From Leptolyngbya subtilissima AS-A7 (lineage in GTDB: Bacteria > Cyanobacteriota > Cyanobacteriia > Phormidesmidales > Phormidesmidaceae): a stretch of 64,000 bases of DNA. Position numbers and translations under genes: made by a program. The stretch is taken from contig NZ_JAMPKY010000014.1 of NCBI RefSeq assembly GCF_039962255.1, positions 1-64,000 on the forward strand, given 5' to 3'. The stretch's first letter is position 1; each line of letters begins with the position of its first letter. Of this stretch, positions 53,785 to 62,953 are shown piece after piece. The notes below the pieces were generated by a model. It saw only the letters and a list, made by a program, of their open reading frames with translations. It was not told the origin of the DNA and ran no database searches.

Positions 53785-53858
53785 GGCGGATGATGGGGCT
53801 CGAACCCACGAATGGTGGAATCACAATCCACTGCCTTAACCACTTGGCTACACCCGCC
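53785..53858 (-). tRNA. tRNA-His (anticodon GTG)
   Basis: Cloverleaf on the minus strand: an acceptor starting GGCGGGTG pairs with CATCCGC plus a terminal C, including an encoded extra 5' G opposite C73, the identity mark of tRNA-His. The anticodon arm is GTGGA-TTGTGAT-TCCAC with GTG at the loop centre; the T arm contains GGTTCGAGCCC. The gene is intact. The CAST ends nine bases beyond its 3' end, and its anticodon region is the guide target. Confidence 0.95.
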
Positions 53859-54072
53859 GTATTCGCGATACTTAATATAGCATCGATGATCACCTCAGTG
53901 CCACGACTGAACTAACTTTTATTCTGATCGTTTCCAAAGCCGAGATACCGTAGCGTAGAGCTAACCTGCAAACATTTGAAGGGACTGAGGTTCAGCCCGG
54001 TGAGGGTAGCTGTTTTTGCTGTTAGGCGACAAAGTTGTGCAGTATTGGGCTTTGTCTGTCTTTGGGTTTGCC

Positions 54073-54813
54073 ATGCCGGTTTCCATCATCATCCCCACTT
54101 GGAACGAAGCGGCTTGTCTGGGCCGTACCCTAAATGTCTTGCAGAGTCTCAACCCACCTCCGCGCGAAATTTTATTGGTGGACGGGGGCAGCCACGATCG
54201 CACCCTGGAGATTGCCCACTCTTGGGTCGATCGCCTGCCATTAACGGTGCTCCAAGCTCCCGCCCCGGGGCGATCGGTGCAGATGAATTGGGGGGCCGCT
54301 GCCGCCAAGGGCGACGTGCTGTGCTTTCTTCACGCCGACACCCTCATTCCCGACGACTTGGTACAGGTAGTAGAAAACACCTTAGCTAACCCGACGGTAG
54401 CTGGTGGTGGGTTTATTTCTCTAATGGCTGGACCGCAAAAAACTCGCTGGGGTATTTCGCTGCACAATGCCCTCAAAACCTACTATGCGCCGCTACTGTT
54501 TCGGCCCCATTTATTTATGCGTGGGCTGCGCTTGCTGTTTGGCGACCAGGTCATGTTCTGCCGCCGAGCTGACTTTATTGCCTGTGGCGGATTCGACCCA
54601 GCCCTGCCGATTATGGAGGAAGCTGACCTATGCCTCAAGCTTTGCCGCCTGGGTCGCTTGTGCCAGCTCAGCCGAGTCGTTCAATCCTCGGACCGGCGGG
54701 TAGCTGCTTGGGGAACTTTAAGGGCCAACGCCATCTATTTGATGATCGGGGTGCTGTGGGGCATTGGGGTACCTGCTACTACCCTAAAGCGATTTTATGA
54801 AGAGGTCCGCTAG
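54073..54813 (+). CDS. TIGR04283-type family 2 glycosyltransferase
   Basis: About 246 residues from the ATG at 54073; an in-frame ATG at 54016 adds 19 residues unlike the family, whose members begin near the first strand SIIIPTWNEA. The GT-A nucleotide-sugar fold shows LLVDGGSHDRTLEIA and the metal-binding LHADTLIP. Members of this group are annotated with arsenosugar biosynthesis, together with TIGR04282 proteins. A TIGR04282 homologue lies at 62954-63604, so both partners are present although nine kilobases apart. It is the first chromosomal gene after tRNA-His, divergent from it. Confidence 0.87.
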   Translation: MPVSIIIPTWNEAACLGRTLNVLQSLNPPPREILLVDGGSHDRTLEIAHSWVDRLPLTVLQAPAPGRSVQMNWGAAAAKGDVLCFLHADTLIPDDLVQVVENTLANPTVAGGGFISLMAGPQKTRWGISLHNALKTYYAPLLFRPHLFMRGLRLLFGDQVMFCRRADFIACGGFDPALPIMEEADLCLKLCRLGRLCQLSRVVQSSDRRVAAWGTLRANAIYLMIGVLWGIGVPATTLKRFYEEVR

Positions 54814-55201
54814 GTCGGCAAACGGATAAAATTCTCAAGCCGTTTGTATGAGAGTGACTTCATAGCGATGGCCCCTGTGTTTAGGCTACCCGGTCAGTAC
54901 TACCAGCAAAAATTGGGGGTAGTGCGTGGTATACAGCGCTCGCGATCAAAAGCAATACAGACCGTTCTGGTTACTTTGGCGACACTGTAAATCTTCAACA
55001 GCTAGACCAAAACCGACGACGCACAACCATTTCGACGGTTTAGCCAAGGCGAAAGAACTTCGCCACTGAAGATGTGTAAAGTTTCTTTACGTATTTCCGG
55101 GTTTAAATCTGCTTCACAAAGTTGGGCGTAGTTGGCATGAAAACCTTACCCAGCAGGGTTGACTTGAACAAGGTTCAAGTGCCCGGCATAGGAGCGTTTG
55201 C
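54814..55201. other. Intergenic region before the DUF4394/DUF4114 gene
   Basis: No gene is seen. A small hairpin GGCGAA-agaac-TTCGCC lies near 55049-55065. The last 100 bases should hold the promoter of the next gene, but no convincing hexamers were found. Confidence 0.45.
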
Positions 55202-57004
55202 ATGAGCCCCCTTGATGCTGAAGCCCCCAATTCTGAGATTCTCCCGGCCCCTACTCAGCCCCTTGCCTTTGTCGAAGCTAATGATGTTGGAGAACAGCCT
55301 GACGGTGCCTTCTCTGTCGTTGCTGATCTAGTACAGCCATTGGCGTCAATCTCTGGCAGCCTCTCTGGAGATGCCGATCTCTTTCAAATCTTCATTTCGG
55401 GCGAGCAGCCCTTTTCTGCAACGACGCTAAGTGCAGCAACCTTGCTCGGCCTGCCCATCGACAATGCGTTGGGGATCCCCAACAGCCTGCTGGAAGATCC
55501 CCAGCTCTTTCTATTCGATAGCGTGGGCAACGGCGTCTATGGCAACGATGATCTATTTGGCTCGGCCCAGGCAACCTTGCCCTCCAAATCAAGCTTGCTC
55601 ACTCCCGGCATTTACTACCTGGCCATTTCTGGGTTTGATTACGACCCCATCAGCACCGGTGGGGAAATCTTTCCCGACGAATCCTTAGATGGCGTTTTGT
55701 TGCCCACCGGGCCGAGTGCAGGCTCCCCGCTAGTGGGGTTTGCTGGCGAGGGTGCCTCTGGTGGTGCCTACACCATTGCCCTGACCGGTGCCCAAACCGT
55801 CGCGCCGACCCCGCCGCCCCAAGAATTTGACCTGTTGGGACTGACCGACGACAACCAGCTCGTGCTGTTTTCTACCGAAAATTTGGCTCAGACAACCCCG
55901 TTATCTGTGACTGGTCTTGAAGGCACCCTCATAGGCATTGATGTGCGTCCGGCCAACGGATTGCTCTACGGCCTCACAACCACCAACCAGCTCTACACCC
56001 TAGCCCTCAAGGGCAACGTGGCTGAAGCAACGCTGGTGAGCACCCTAGCTCAGCCCTTTGAAGGCGGGGCCGTTTCGGGCTTTGACTTTAACCCCGTGGC
56101 CGATCGCCTGCGTCTAGTGGGCGAGAACGATCAAAGCTTCCGCATCAATGTCGATACCGGTGCGGTGATTGCGGACGGAACCCTGGCCTTTGGCCCTGGA
56201 GATGCCAATGCTGGAGCTAACCCCAGGGTAACTGGGGCGGCCTACACCAACTCGTTTGCGGGTACCACAGCAACGCAGCTCTTTGACCTCGACGCTGAGC
56301 TCAACACTCTGGTGCTGCAAAACCCGCCCAACGATGGCACCTTGCGAACGTTAGGCGGGCTGGGTTTTGACCTTGACAGTTTGGGGGGGTTCGAAATTGT
56401 GGCCTCCTCGGCGGGAGACAACACGGCGTTTGTAGTGTCTGATGCGACCCTGTATGCCCTCAATCTTGAGTCTGGGGTGGCAACTAGTCTGGGGGCAATC
56501 GGCACCGACGACACGATCAATTTTCAGGGATTGACGGCCGCGCCCGCGATCGCCGACGTTGAGCCCTTACCCGAACTATTCGACCTGACCGGCTTTGACG
56601 GCAACGTGGCGATCAACGTGATTCAGCAGCTCTCCCGCGAGGCCTTTTTTGATAACGTGCTGGCTTTTTACGAGACCGATGCTCGAGGACAGGTGGATGG
56701 TCTGCTGCCCGGAGACGCTGGCTATGAGGCGGCTGTCGCCGCCAACCTGCTGGACGGCGTCGAGCTAATGGTTGGCAACAATCAAAGCATTGATGTGACG
56801 CTAAACCTCCCTGGCGGAACCTACTATGCGCCGGCATTGCTGATTGACGGCAGCCTGCAAAATCTGGCAACGGTGGGCGACGCGGCTCTAGGGCAGGCGC
56901 GCATTAAGCGTGAGGGCAATACGTGGCTATTTGAAGATGCCGGAGATTTTGACTTTAACGACCTAATCGTGACGCTCACCCCTGAGATCAGTGCGATCGC
57001 CTAG
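55202..57004 (+). CDS. DUF4394 and DUF4114 domain protein
   Basis: A 600-residue acidic protein with no obvious signal peptide at the chosen start. Residues about 20-200 form a pre-peptidase-like region (DADLFQIFISGEQPFSATTL). Residues about 215-460 are a DUF4394 beta-propeller-like domain (FDLLGLTDDNQLVLF, GFDFNPVADRLRLVGENDQS, LGGLGFDLDSLGG). The C terminus is a DUF4114 domain with a Ca-binding-like end, FEDAGDFDFNDLIVTL. Such proteins are typically secreted or surface-exposed in cyanobacteria. It is a single-gene unit. Confidence 0.85.
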   Translation: MSPLDAEAPNSEILPAPTQPLAFVEANDVGEQPDGAFSVVADLVQPLASISGSLSGDADLFQIFISGEQPFSATTLSAATLLGLPIDNALGIPNSLLEDPQLFLFDSVGNGVYGNDDLFGSAQATLPSKSSLLTPGIYYLAISGFDYDPISTGGEIFPDESLDGVLLPTGPSAGSPLVGFAGEGASGGAYTIALTGAQTVAPTPPPQEFDLLGLTDDNQLVLFSTENLAQTTPLSVTGLEGTLIGIDVRPANGLLYGLTTTNQLYTLALKGNVAEATLVSTLAQPFEGGAVSGFDFNPVADRLRLVGENDQSFRINVDTGAVIADGTLAFGPGDANAGANPRVTGAAYTNSFAGTTATQLFDLDAELNTLVLQNPPNDGTLRTLGGLGFDLDSLGGFEIVASSAGDNTAFVVSDATLYALNLESGVATSLGAIGTDDTINFQGLTAAPAIADVEPLPELFDLTGFDGNVAINVIQQLSREAFFDNVLAFYETDARGQVDGLLPGDAGYEAAVAANLLDGVELMVGNNQSIDVTLNLPGGTYYAPALLIDGSLQNLATVGDAALGQARIKREGNTWLFEDAGDFDFNDLIVTLTPEISAIA

Positions 57005-57114
57005 GCGACCGGTTCAACGGTCACTTGACCAATTGAAAAGCCTAGGAATCTACAGATTAGATGTCTAGGCTCAAGCCTTGTAATTCCTATCAACAATTAA
57101 GGGTTATTTCTGCC

Positions 57115-58338
57115 ATGAAGACCACGAACAAAGCCTTCAAAAAAGCCCTGTATGCCGCTGGGCTAGTGCTAGGGCTAGCGACCACCATTGGTGCTGGTGC
57201 AGTATTTGTCAATGCGTCTGACCACGATGACGGTGAGTCAGAAATCAAAGGGCGCAACCTGAATTTGACCGACTTGTATGTGTTTCGAGAAGTAGATCAA
57301 AACACCACCGCTTCGCCAGAAAATTTGGTTTTGATTATGAATACCAACCCCCGGTCTGTGGCGGGGCAGCAGTATTATTTCAGCACCCGCGCGAAGTACA
57401 AGTTTAATATTTCTCGAATTAGCGACAATGATGCTACACCGACAGGATTGTCTGACGTTGTTCTAGAGTTTGAATTTGGCCCGCCGAAGGGCAACAATCG
57501 CCAAGACTATAAGCTGACGGTAACAAAAGACGGCAGCAAAGACGTGGTTGAAGGACAGACAACCGCGCTAAAAGAGCCCCCAGTCCTAAACACAGGCACT
57601 GTCGATGGCTCAAAAGTTCAAGTCTTTGCAGGGCTGCGCGAAGATCCGTTCTTTTTTGATGTAGAGCAGTTCTTTCGGGTGCGGGCTGGGGCACTGGGCA
57701 AAGGGCCCGCGGTAGGGTTTCGCCCCCCTGAGGAAGCCGTGGACTTTACTAAGGGGTATAACGTCAATGCGATCGCCGTTCAACTACCGATCGAGCTGTT
57801 GCAGGGTTCAAGCAATGCCACGACCTTTGATGTGTGGATGACGGTGACACTGCCGGGGAGCAAAAAGTTTAGTCAGGTCGAGCGCCTAGCCCGCCCCGCG
57901 GTCAATGAAGGCCTAATTGTCACCAACGACTTCCTCAACACCCTCAACAGCGTTGACCCAGCCTTTGAGGCCGCAGCCTTAGCGGGTCAAGAACCAGCAG
58001 CCAGTGCGGCTGGCCCCATTGTCGGCGAGGCAAAACAAACCCTGCTGGCGCTCGGCAATAGCGATGCTAGAGCCGATGCCTTGCTCCAGGCGTTTTTGCC
58101 CGATGTTATGCGGATCGACACGACTGGGCCTAGCGGTTATGCCAATGCCCTAAATGCTAAGGGCAGCCCCATTGCCGGACGGCTGCTGACAGATGACGTT
58201 ATCGATATCACGCTCGCCGTACTTACCAACGGCGCGGTTACAAGCGACAACGTTTCCTATAGCGGAACACCCGGCAACCCAGCCCAGGGCCACGATCCTC
58301 TAGAGGCCTCTTTTCCCTACCTGGCTCCTGCTAACTAG
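57115..58338 (+). CDS. DUF4331 family secreted protein
   Basis: 407 residues from the ATG at 57115, which opens a classic signal peptide (KKALYAAGLVLGLATTIGAG, cleavage near AVFVNA-SDHDD). The mature protein starts ASDHDDGESEIKGRNLNLTD, the hallmark of DUF4331, followed by LYVFR and a beta-rich body. The frame from 57061 would place 18 residues before the signal and is rejected. Function is unknown. It is followed by a strong hairpin, then by a TPR protein and a NicO exporter on the same strand, an arrangement that may be functionally linked. Confidence 0.88.
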   Translation: MKTTNKAFKKALYAAGLVLGLATTIGAGAVFVNASDHDDGESEIKGRNLNLTDLYVFREVDQNTTASPENLVLIMNTNPRSVAGQQYYFSTRAKYKFNISRISDNDATPTGLSDVVLEFEFGPPKGNNRQDYKLTVTKDGSKDVVEGQTTALKEPPVLNTGTVDGSKVQVFAGLREDPFFFDVEQFFRVRAGALGKGPAVGFRPPEEAVDFTKGYNVNAIAVQLPIELLQGSSNATTFDVWMTVTLPGSKKFSQVERLARPAVNEGLIVTNDFLNTLNSVDPAFEAAALAGQEPAASAAGPIVGEAKQTLLALGNSDARADALLQAFLPDVMRIDTTGPSGYANALNAKGSPIAGRLLTDDVIDITLAVLTNGAVTSDNVSYSGTPGNPAQGHDPLEASFPYLAPAN

Positions 58339-58408
58339 CATTCGCCCGCTAGCTAATTAGCAAACACACCCAGAGCGATAGAGGAGCCTGTCTGTATCGT
58401 TCTGGTTC

Positions 58409-58448
58409 GCAGGTTGAAAGGTTTGAATGTTCACGCCTTTCAACCTGC
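58409..58448 (+). terminator. Hairpin between the DUF4331 and TPR genes
   Basis: GCAGGTTGAAAGG (58409-58421) and CCTTTCAACCTGC (58436-58448) form a perfect 13-bp stem with a 14-base loop, followed by ATTTAGATTCTTCTTTC. This is a probable terminator or attenuator. The GGTTGAAAG inside resembles the CRISPR repeat end by chance. Confidence 0.55.
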
Positions 58449-58507
58449 ATTTAGATTCTTCTTTCAACAGTCTCTACCTGAAATGACCAGCGCAGAACGC
58501 GACCGCA

Positions 58508-59842
58508 ATGGTATCCATTAAATCAATTACATCAGTCTCGAAGCGAACGTCTGCGTATCGAGCGTTGGGCCTGGGTCTGCTCGCGATTGGGACAGTCGCC
58601 CTAACGCAGGTTCCAAATTGGCAATGGCCGGGGTTCGGGCCTCGGACTGACTACAAATATGCATTTCCTGGCTTCCTAGATCGCCAAGATCAGCAAACCT
58701 TAGAGCAGTCGATTTCGTTCTACCAAGGCCAAGTCCAGAAGCATCCAACCGATGGGCTCGATCAAGCGACGCTAGCCAATCTTTACATTCAGATGGCCCG
58801 CGCCACGCGTAACGACAGCTGGTATTTGCTGGCAGAAAAGTCGGCCCAGCAATCGCTGGTCAATTTGCCCTTTGACAACAAGGGAGCCGTCTTGGCCCTA
58901 GCTCAGATTGCTGAGGCCCAGCATGACTTCACAACCGCCATTCGTTTAGCTAAAAGCGTGGGCCACCCCGACGCCCTAGGGCTTGTGGTCACGGCCAAGC
59001 TCGCCCTGGGAGAGGTTGAAGAGGCTGCTGCCGAAGCGAACAAGCTGGCAGAGCAGTATCCGTCGTTGGGTAGCCTAACGCTCAAGGCATTGGCTCACGA
59101 GGCCCAGGGGCAGGATGACCAAGCCCTGGCGGCTTTTCAGCAGGCGATCGCCGCGGAAGAACCCGATAACTCCGTCGGTTCGGCCCAGGCTCGCGTGTTT
59201 TTGGGGCGATTTTACGCTCAGCGAGGCAACCACAGCCTAGCTAAGGGCCTCTACCGAGAAGCGCTGCGAATCGTCCCCGACTACCCACTGGCCCATCTTC
59301 AGCTAGCAGAGTTGGCTACGGTGAAAGGCCAGTACCGCACCGCCAAATACCATTACCAAGCGGTCGGGGGACCAACGGCTCTGCACGGTTTGGCTCGACT
59401 GCAAGCCCTGCAGGGGCGATCGGCAACTGAGGCCTGGAAAGCTGCTGAAACTGAGCTGCGGCGCAATGTTGAGGGCAACGCCCTCGGGCACCGGCGCAAT
59501 TTAGCCCATCTGCTGCTGGAACGGGGTGACCCCGCCGATGTAGCAGAGGCAGTGGCGCTGATGGAAACCGAAACCGCTAACCGCCGCGATGCCCAAACCC
59601 TCGACACTTTGGCCTGGACGCTGGGGTCGGCGGGCCGATTGCCTGAGGCCCAGCAGGCACTTCAAGAAGCATTGGACCAGGGGGTGCGCAGTGCGGCGAT
59701 CGCCTATCGAGCCGGAGAAATTGAGCTGGCCCTGAATCATCCCGTCCAGGCGGCAGAATTTTTTCGCCAGGCGACCGAGATAGATCCCACGTTTACCCCC
59801 CAAACCCGGCAGCGGTTAGGCCTAACCAAACAGGAGAAGTGA
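58508..59842 (+). CDS. Tetratricopeptide repeat protein with N-terminal membrane anchor
   Basis: A 444-residue protein with one hydrophobic segment near residues 18-34 (ALGLGLLAIGTVALT), then a chain of TPR helices through residue 440, for example AQARVFLGRFYAQRGNHSLA and IAYRAGEIELALNHPVQAAE. It is probably anchored in the membrane with its TPR domain outside. Its stop overlaps the start of the NicO gene (TGATG), so the two are translationally coupled; the TPR protein may be an accessory to metal export. The substrate or partner is not visible from the sequence. Confidence 0.87.
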   Translation: MVSIKSITSVSKRTSAYRALGLGLLAIGTVALTQVPNWQWPGFGPRTDYKYAFPGFLDRQDQQTLEQSISFYQGQVQKHPTDGLDQATLANLYIQMARATRNDSWYLLAEKSAQQSLVNLPFDNKGAVLALAQIAEAQHDFTTAIRLAKSVGHPDALGLVVTAKLALGEVEEAAAEANKLAEQYPSLGSLTLKALAHEAQGQDDQALAAFQQAIAAEEPDNSVGSAQARVFLGRFYAQRGNHSLAKGLYREALRIVPDYPLAHLQLAELATVKGQYRTAKYHYQAVGGPTALHGLARLQALQGRSATEAWKAAETELRRNVEGNALGHRRNLAHLLLERGDPADVAEAVALMETETANRRDAQTLDTLAWTLGSAGRLPEAQQALQEALDQGVRSAAIAYRAGEIELALNHPVQAAEFFRQATEIDPTFTPQTRQRLGLTKQEK

Positions 59843-61338
59843 TGATTACCCAGCAGTTTCACCAGGATTTGCGCCGACTTCGCTGCCGCTGGTACAGTGC
59901 CTTGGGGTTGTTGGTCGCCCTCATCTGCATTGGGGTTGGGCTGGCGATCGCCCCGCCCGCCGCTGCCCACTGGGGAGATTTGGCCGCCGCTGAAATTGCC
60001 ACGGAAGGGACAGAGACGCGCATCGCCCTGACCTACCCAACTGGGTTGACCGCCTTTGCCGACGACGACAGCAGCGGACAACTCTCTACCGATGAACTGA
60101 TTCGTCATCAAGAGGCACTAACGCGACAACTTGAATCCGCGATCGCCCTCAAAGACAGCCGTAACCAATCGCCCCGGCTAACCCTCCAGCCCACCGTAGA
60201 CAGCGCCTCTGCCAACGCCAGGATTGCCCCCGGCAGCCACACCACGCTGCAACTGTTGTATTCCTGGGCAGAGCCGCCCTCGGGGTTGGCGATCGCTTAC
60301 ACCTTGTTTCCGCCCGATGCACCCGAGGCTAGCTGTCTGGCCACCATTGCCCAAAACGGGCAGGTCACCAACCATGTCTTTACCCCTCAAGATCCCAACT
60401 TCACCGTGAGAACCGCAGGCTCAGCCGCTTTGGGCAGCAAAGCCTGGTTTGTCACGCTGCTCGGGGCATTCTTGTGGGGGGCTGTGCACTCGCTGTCGCC
60501 GGGACACGGCAAAACCCTAGTGGGGGCTTACTTGGTAGGCGAACGGGCCACCTCTCGCCACGCCTTGTTTTTGGCGCTGACAACCACCGTAACCCACACC
60601 CTTGGTGTCTTTGCCCTAGGGCTGATCACTCTGGCGGCGGCCCGCTATGTGCTGCCCGAGCAAATTTACCCCTGGCTGAGCCTGCTCTCAGGAGCCATGA
60701 TTGTCTGCATCGGCGCCAACTTGATTACCCAGCGGCGTCGGCGATCTAGCCATCAACCCAGTGCCCATATCCACGCTCTCGGTGAACTGCCTCACGCCCA
60801 CCACGGCATCCATACCCACGCGCCTAGGGAAGCTCATGTCCACGCCCACAACAATTCCCACGGCCACGAGCACCATACCCACGCCAATCCTCATCATGTC
60901 CATGGGCATCACTCCCACGCTCCCGAGCACCTCGGTCACGCTGACCCCCATGCTCATGCCCACGATCATCACCACGACGGACACTCCCACAGCCACTTGC
61001 CTGTGACGCCCGACGGCACCGCCATGTCTTGGCGCAGCCTGCTCATGCTGGGCTTGTCGGCGGGGTTGGTGCCCTGCCCAGCGGCCCTGGTGTTGCTGCT
61101 GGGGGCGATCGCCTTTGGCAATCCGGTTTCGGGGTTGCTGCTAGTGGTGGCTTTCAGCCTAGGGCTGGCCAGCGTTTTAGCGGGTTTGGGTCTACTGCTG
61201 GTTTCGGCCAAACGAGTGTTTAAGCAGGTGCCTGTGCCTCGCCTTCAGTCCTTGCAGTGGCTACCGCTGGCCAGCGCGATGGGCATCACCATTATCGGTC
61301 TGGGCATTTCGACCCGATCGCTCATGCAGCTGCTCTAG
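59842..61338 (+). CDS. NicO-family nickel/cobalt exporter with His-rich loop
   Basis: About 498 residues from the ATG at 59842, which has AGGAG at five bases. An N-terminal signal/anchor (LGLLVALICIGVGLAI) precedes an extracytoplasmic domain of about 170 residues. That domain contains an EF-hand-like loop, FADDDSSGQLSTDEL. The membrane part has the NicO signature AVHSLSPGHGKTLVGAY. Its large loop of about 75 residues is exceptionally His-rich (residues near 310-390). The second half has GLVPCPAALVLLLGAI. It should export Ni or Co. It is the last gene of the coupled TPR-NicO pair. Confidence 0.9.
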   Translation: MITQQFHQDLRRLRCRWYSALGLLVALICIGVGLAIAPPAAAHWGDLAAAEIATEGTETRIALTYPTGLTAFADDDSSGQLSTDELIRHQEALTRQLESAIALKDSRNQSPRLTLQPTVDSASANARIAPGSHTTLQLLYSWAEPPSGLAIAYTLFPPDAPEASCLATIAQNGQVTNHVFTPQDPNFTVRTAGSAALGSKAWFVTLLGAFLWGAVHSLSPGHGKTLVGAYLVGERATSRHALFLALTTTVTHTLGVFALGLITLAAARYVLPEQIYPWLSLLSGAMIVCIGANLITQRRRRSSHQPSAHIHALGELPHAHHGIHTHAPREAHVHAHNNSHGHEHHTHANPHHVHGHHSHAPEHLGHADPHAHAHDHHHDGHSHSHLPVTPDGTAMSWRSLLMLGLSAGLVPCPAALVLLLGAIAFGNPVSGLLLVVAFSLGLASVLAGLGLLLVSAKRVFKQVPVPRLQSLQWLPLASAMGITIIGLGISTRSLMQLL

Positions 61339-61413
61339 CGCCTGACCAAAGTTTCACCGTCAACGTTTTTGCTCACCGCCCGATTTGCCCCTTTCAATTA
61401 CAGGATGCACACC

Positions 61414-61695
61414 ATGCCAACTCTCCTGCGCTGGACAATGACCCTGCCCTTGGCGATCGCCTTTGTCTCACCCGCCCTGGCCAATCCGGCAGCCCCCCAG
61501 CAGGCCGAATCCGTCGTGTCGCTCTTTTGTTACATGGTTACCACCGACGGCCAAGTGCGCGACCTGTCATCGCTCTGCGGCAGCTCTGCAGATGCCACCC
61601 CTCAACCAGTAGTTCAAAACACCGAGCCTTGCTATTTCTTAGACAGCGATGGCAAACCCTGTACGGCCACGGGTAAACCCATCTTTAGCAATTAG
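61414..61695 (+). CDS. Small secreted Cys-containing protein
   Basis: About 93 residues. The signal peptide TLPLAIAFVSPALA ends in an ALA-N cleavage site; the mature part has four Cys (FCYM, SLCG, EPCYF, KPCTA). The start at 61414 has AGGA eight bases upstream; ATGs at 61405 and 61369 are alternatives. It is on the same strand as the NicO gene, 75 bases downstream, and may be a periplasmic accessory. The function is unknown. Confidence 0.7.
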   Translation: MPTLLRWTMTLPLAIAFVSPALANPAAPQQAESVVSLFCYMVTTDGQVRDLSSLCGSSADATPQPVVQNTEPCYFLDSDGKPCTATGKPIFSN

Positions 61696-62398
61696 CGCTA
61701 TTGGTCTGATCGTTTAGGCTCCAGTCGTAGGGCAGGTAGCGGATCTCAGTCAGAGCCGACAGGGGTGAACTCGGGCTCAGGTACGTGCCGATGTAGTCAG
61801 GCACCGAGGGGGCAACCCGCAAAAAGTCTTCGCCATACCACTTAAAGATCATGCTGCAGTAAAGCACTCCGGTCTCGGCGTCGTAGCGCACCTTGTCAGG
61901 ATTGTGGATGAAGCGGTGGGCGTCTGTTTCGAGCTGGGCCTCTACAATGTCGGGCCAGTAGGCTTCGTTGCGCAGAATCGGGCAACCCCCAGAGGCACAG
62001 ACTAGAGCAAAGTGTGTGCGTGGCTCTTTGAACTGGGGGCGCAGCAGGTCGTGTTCCAGATTGTTCAAGCTGACGGATTTGCCATCGAGCCTGTAGAGAG
62101 AGCGGCTGAAAAATCGCCAGAAGGCCAGCCAGTTGGGGATCCCTAGCACCTTGGGCAAAATCGAGTCGATGGGGTAGCGAGCGAGCACCTGCTGAATGGC
62201 GAGGGCGTTGTAGAGGTTGATGATCAGAGCCAACGATTCTTCAGAGGTTAGGCCATCGCGGCTGTCGGGCAACGAAGTCAGCCAGGCGTCCAGATCGGGA
62301 GCAGCCTCGCGCTGCCAGCGGGCGTAGCCAACCCGGCCCTTGTCATCGACGTAGGTCTGAAGCAGCGTATTCCAGGGGGTAAAATTCACCATGCCCAT
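61685..62398 (-). CDS. DUF547 domain protein
   Basis: A 237-residue protein with the DUF547 core: LIINLYNALAIQQVL (residues about 58-72), HFALVCASGGCPILRNEAYW (about 128-147) and a C-terminal IFKWYGEDFL. The Cys/Gly pattern in CASGGCP suggests a papain-like or metal-binding site, but no activity is established. DUF547 genes are neighbours of arsenosugar-type glycosyltransferases in cyanobacteria. It is divergent from the rhodanese gene and convergent with the small secreted protein, overlapping it by 11 bases. Confidence 0.85.
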   Translation of the reverse strand: MGMVNFTPWNTLLQTYVDDKGRVGYARWQREAAPDLDAWLTSLPDSRDGLTSEESLALIINLYNALAIQQVLARYPIDSILPKVLGIPNWLAFWRFFSRSLYRLDGKSVSLNNLEHDLLRPQFKEPRTHFALVCASGGCPILRNEAYWPDIVEAQLETDAHRFIHNPDKVRYDAETGVLYCSMIFKWYGEDFLRVAPSVPDYIGTYLSPSSPLSALTEIRYLPYDWSLNDQTNSANC

Positions 62399-62424
62399 CT
62401 CCTGCGCCTGACGCGTAATGCCTT

Positions 62425-62937
62425 ATGTTCTCAATGCCAGCCCCGACGGTGCCACTGCGGACCTTAGCGCAAGCCTTGGCCTGGTGGGTCGTAAGCCGCT
62501 GGGTACAGCGGGCGTTTCCGGGAGTGCCAACTCTAACGACTCAACAGCTGGCCGAATGGTTAAGCCAGGGCAGAGCACCTTCCCCTATTCTGCTCGATGT
62601 GCGCGGAGACGACGAGTTTGCCGTTAGTCACTTGCCGGAAGCCCACCGCGTCGCCAGTCTGGATGCGGCTCTGGCTTTGGGGTTAGACCGCGATCGCCCT
62701 ATTGTGGCCTACTGTTCAGTGGGCTATCGCTCGGCTCGGCTAGTGGAGCAACTGCAAGGGCTGGGCTACACCGAGGTCTATAACCTAGCGGGATCCATCT
62801 TTAAATGGGCCAATGAGGGGCGATCGCTGGTCAACCAAAATCAACCAAAACCCCAAGTGCATCCCTACAACGCCATCTGGAGAATGTTGCTCAAACCTGG
62901 CCTCGCCGCTCCCCTGAACAAAAACAATGGGGAGTAG
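62425..62937 (+). CDS. Rhodanese-like domain protein
   Basis: A 170-residue protein. An N-terminal helix (LAQALAWWVVSRWVQRAF) that may be a membrane-associated segment is followed by a single rhodanese domain, ILLDVRGDDEFAVSHLPEAH, with active-site loop VAYCSVGYRSARL (Cys in CSVGYR). It transfers sulfur or acts as an arsenate reductase-like or sulfur-handling enzyme. It is 26 bases from the divergent DUF547 gene and convergent with a TIGR04282 gene, fitting an arsenic-related cluster. An ATG nine bases downstream is an alternative start. Confidence 0.88.
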   Translation: MFSMPAPTVPLRTLAQALAWWVVSRWVQRAFPGVPTLTTQQLAEWLSQGRAPSPILLDVRGDDEFAVSHLPEAHRVASLDAALALGLDRDRPIVAYCSVGYRSARLVEQLQGLGYTEVYNLAGSIFKWANEGRSLVNQNQPKPQVHPYNAIWRMLLKPGLAAPLNKNNGE

Positions 62938-62953
62938 CCCAAAACAGCATTCT

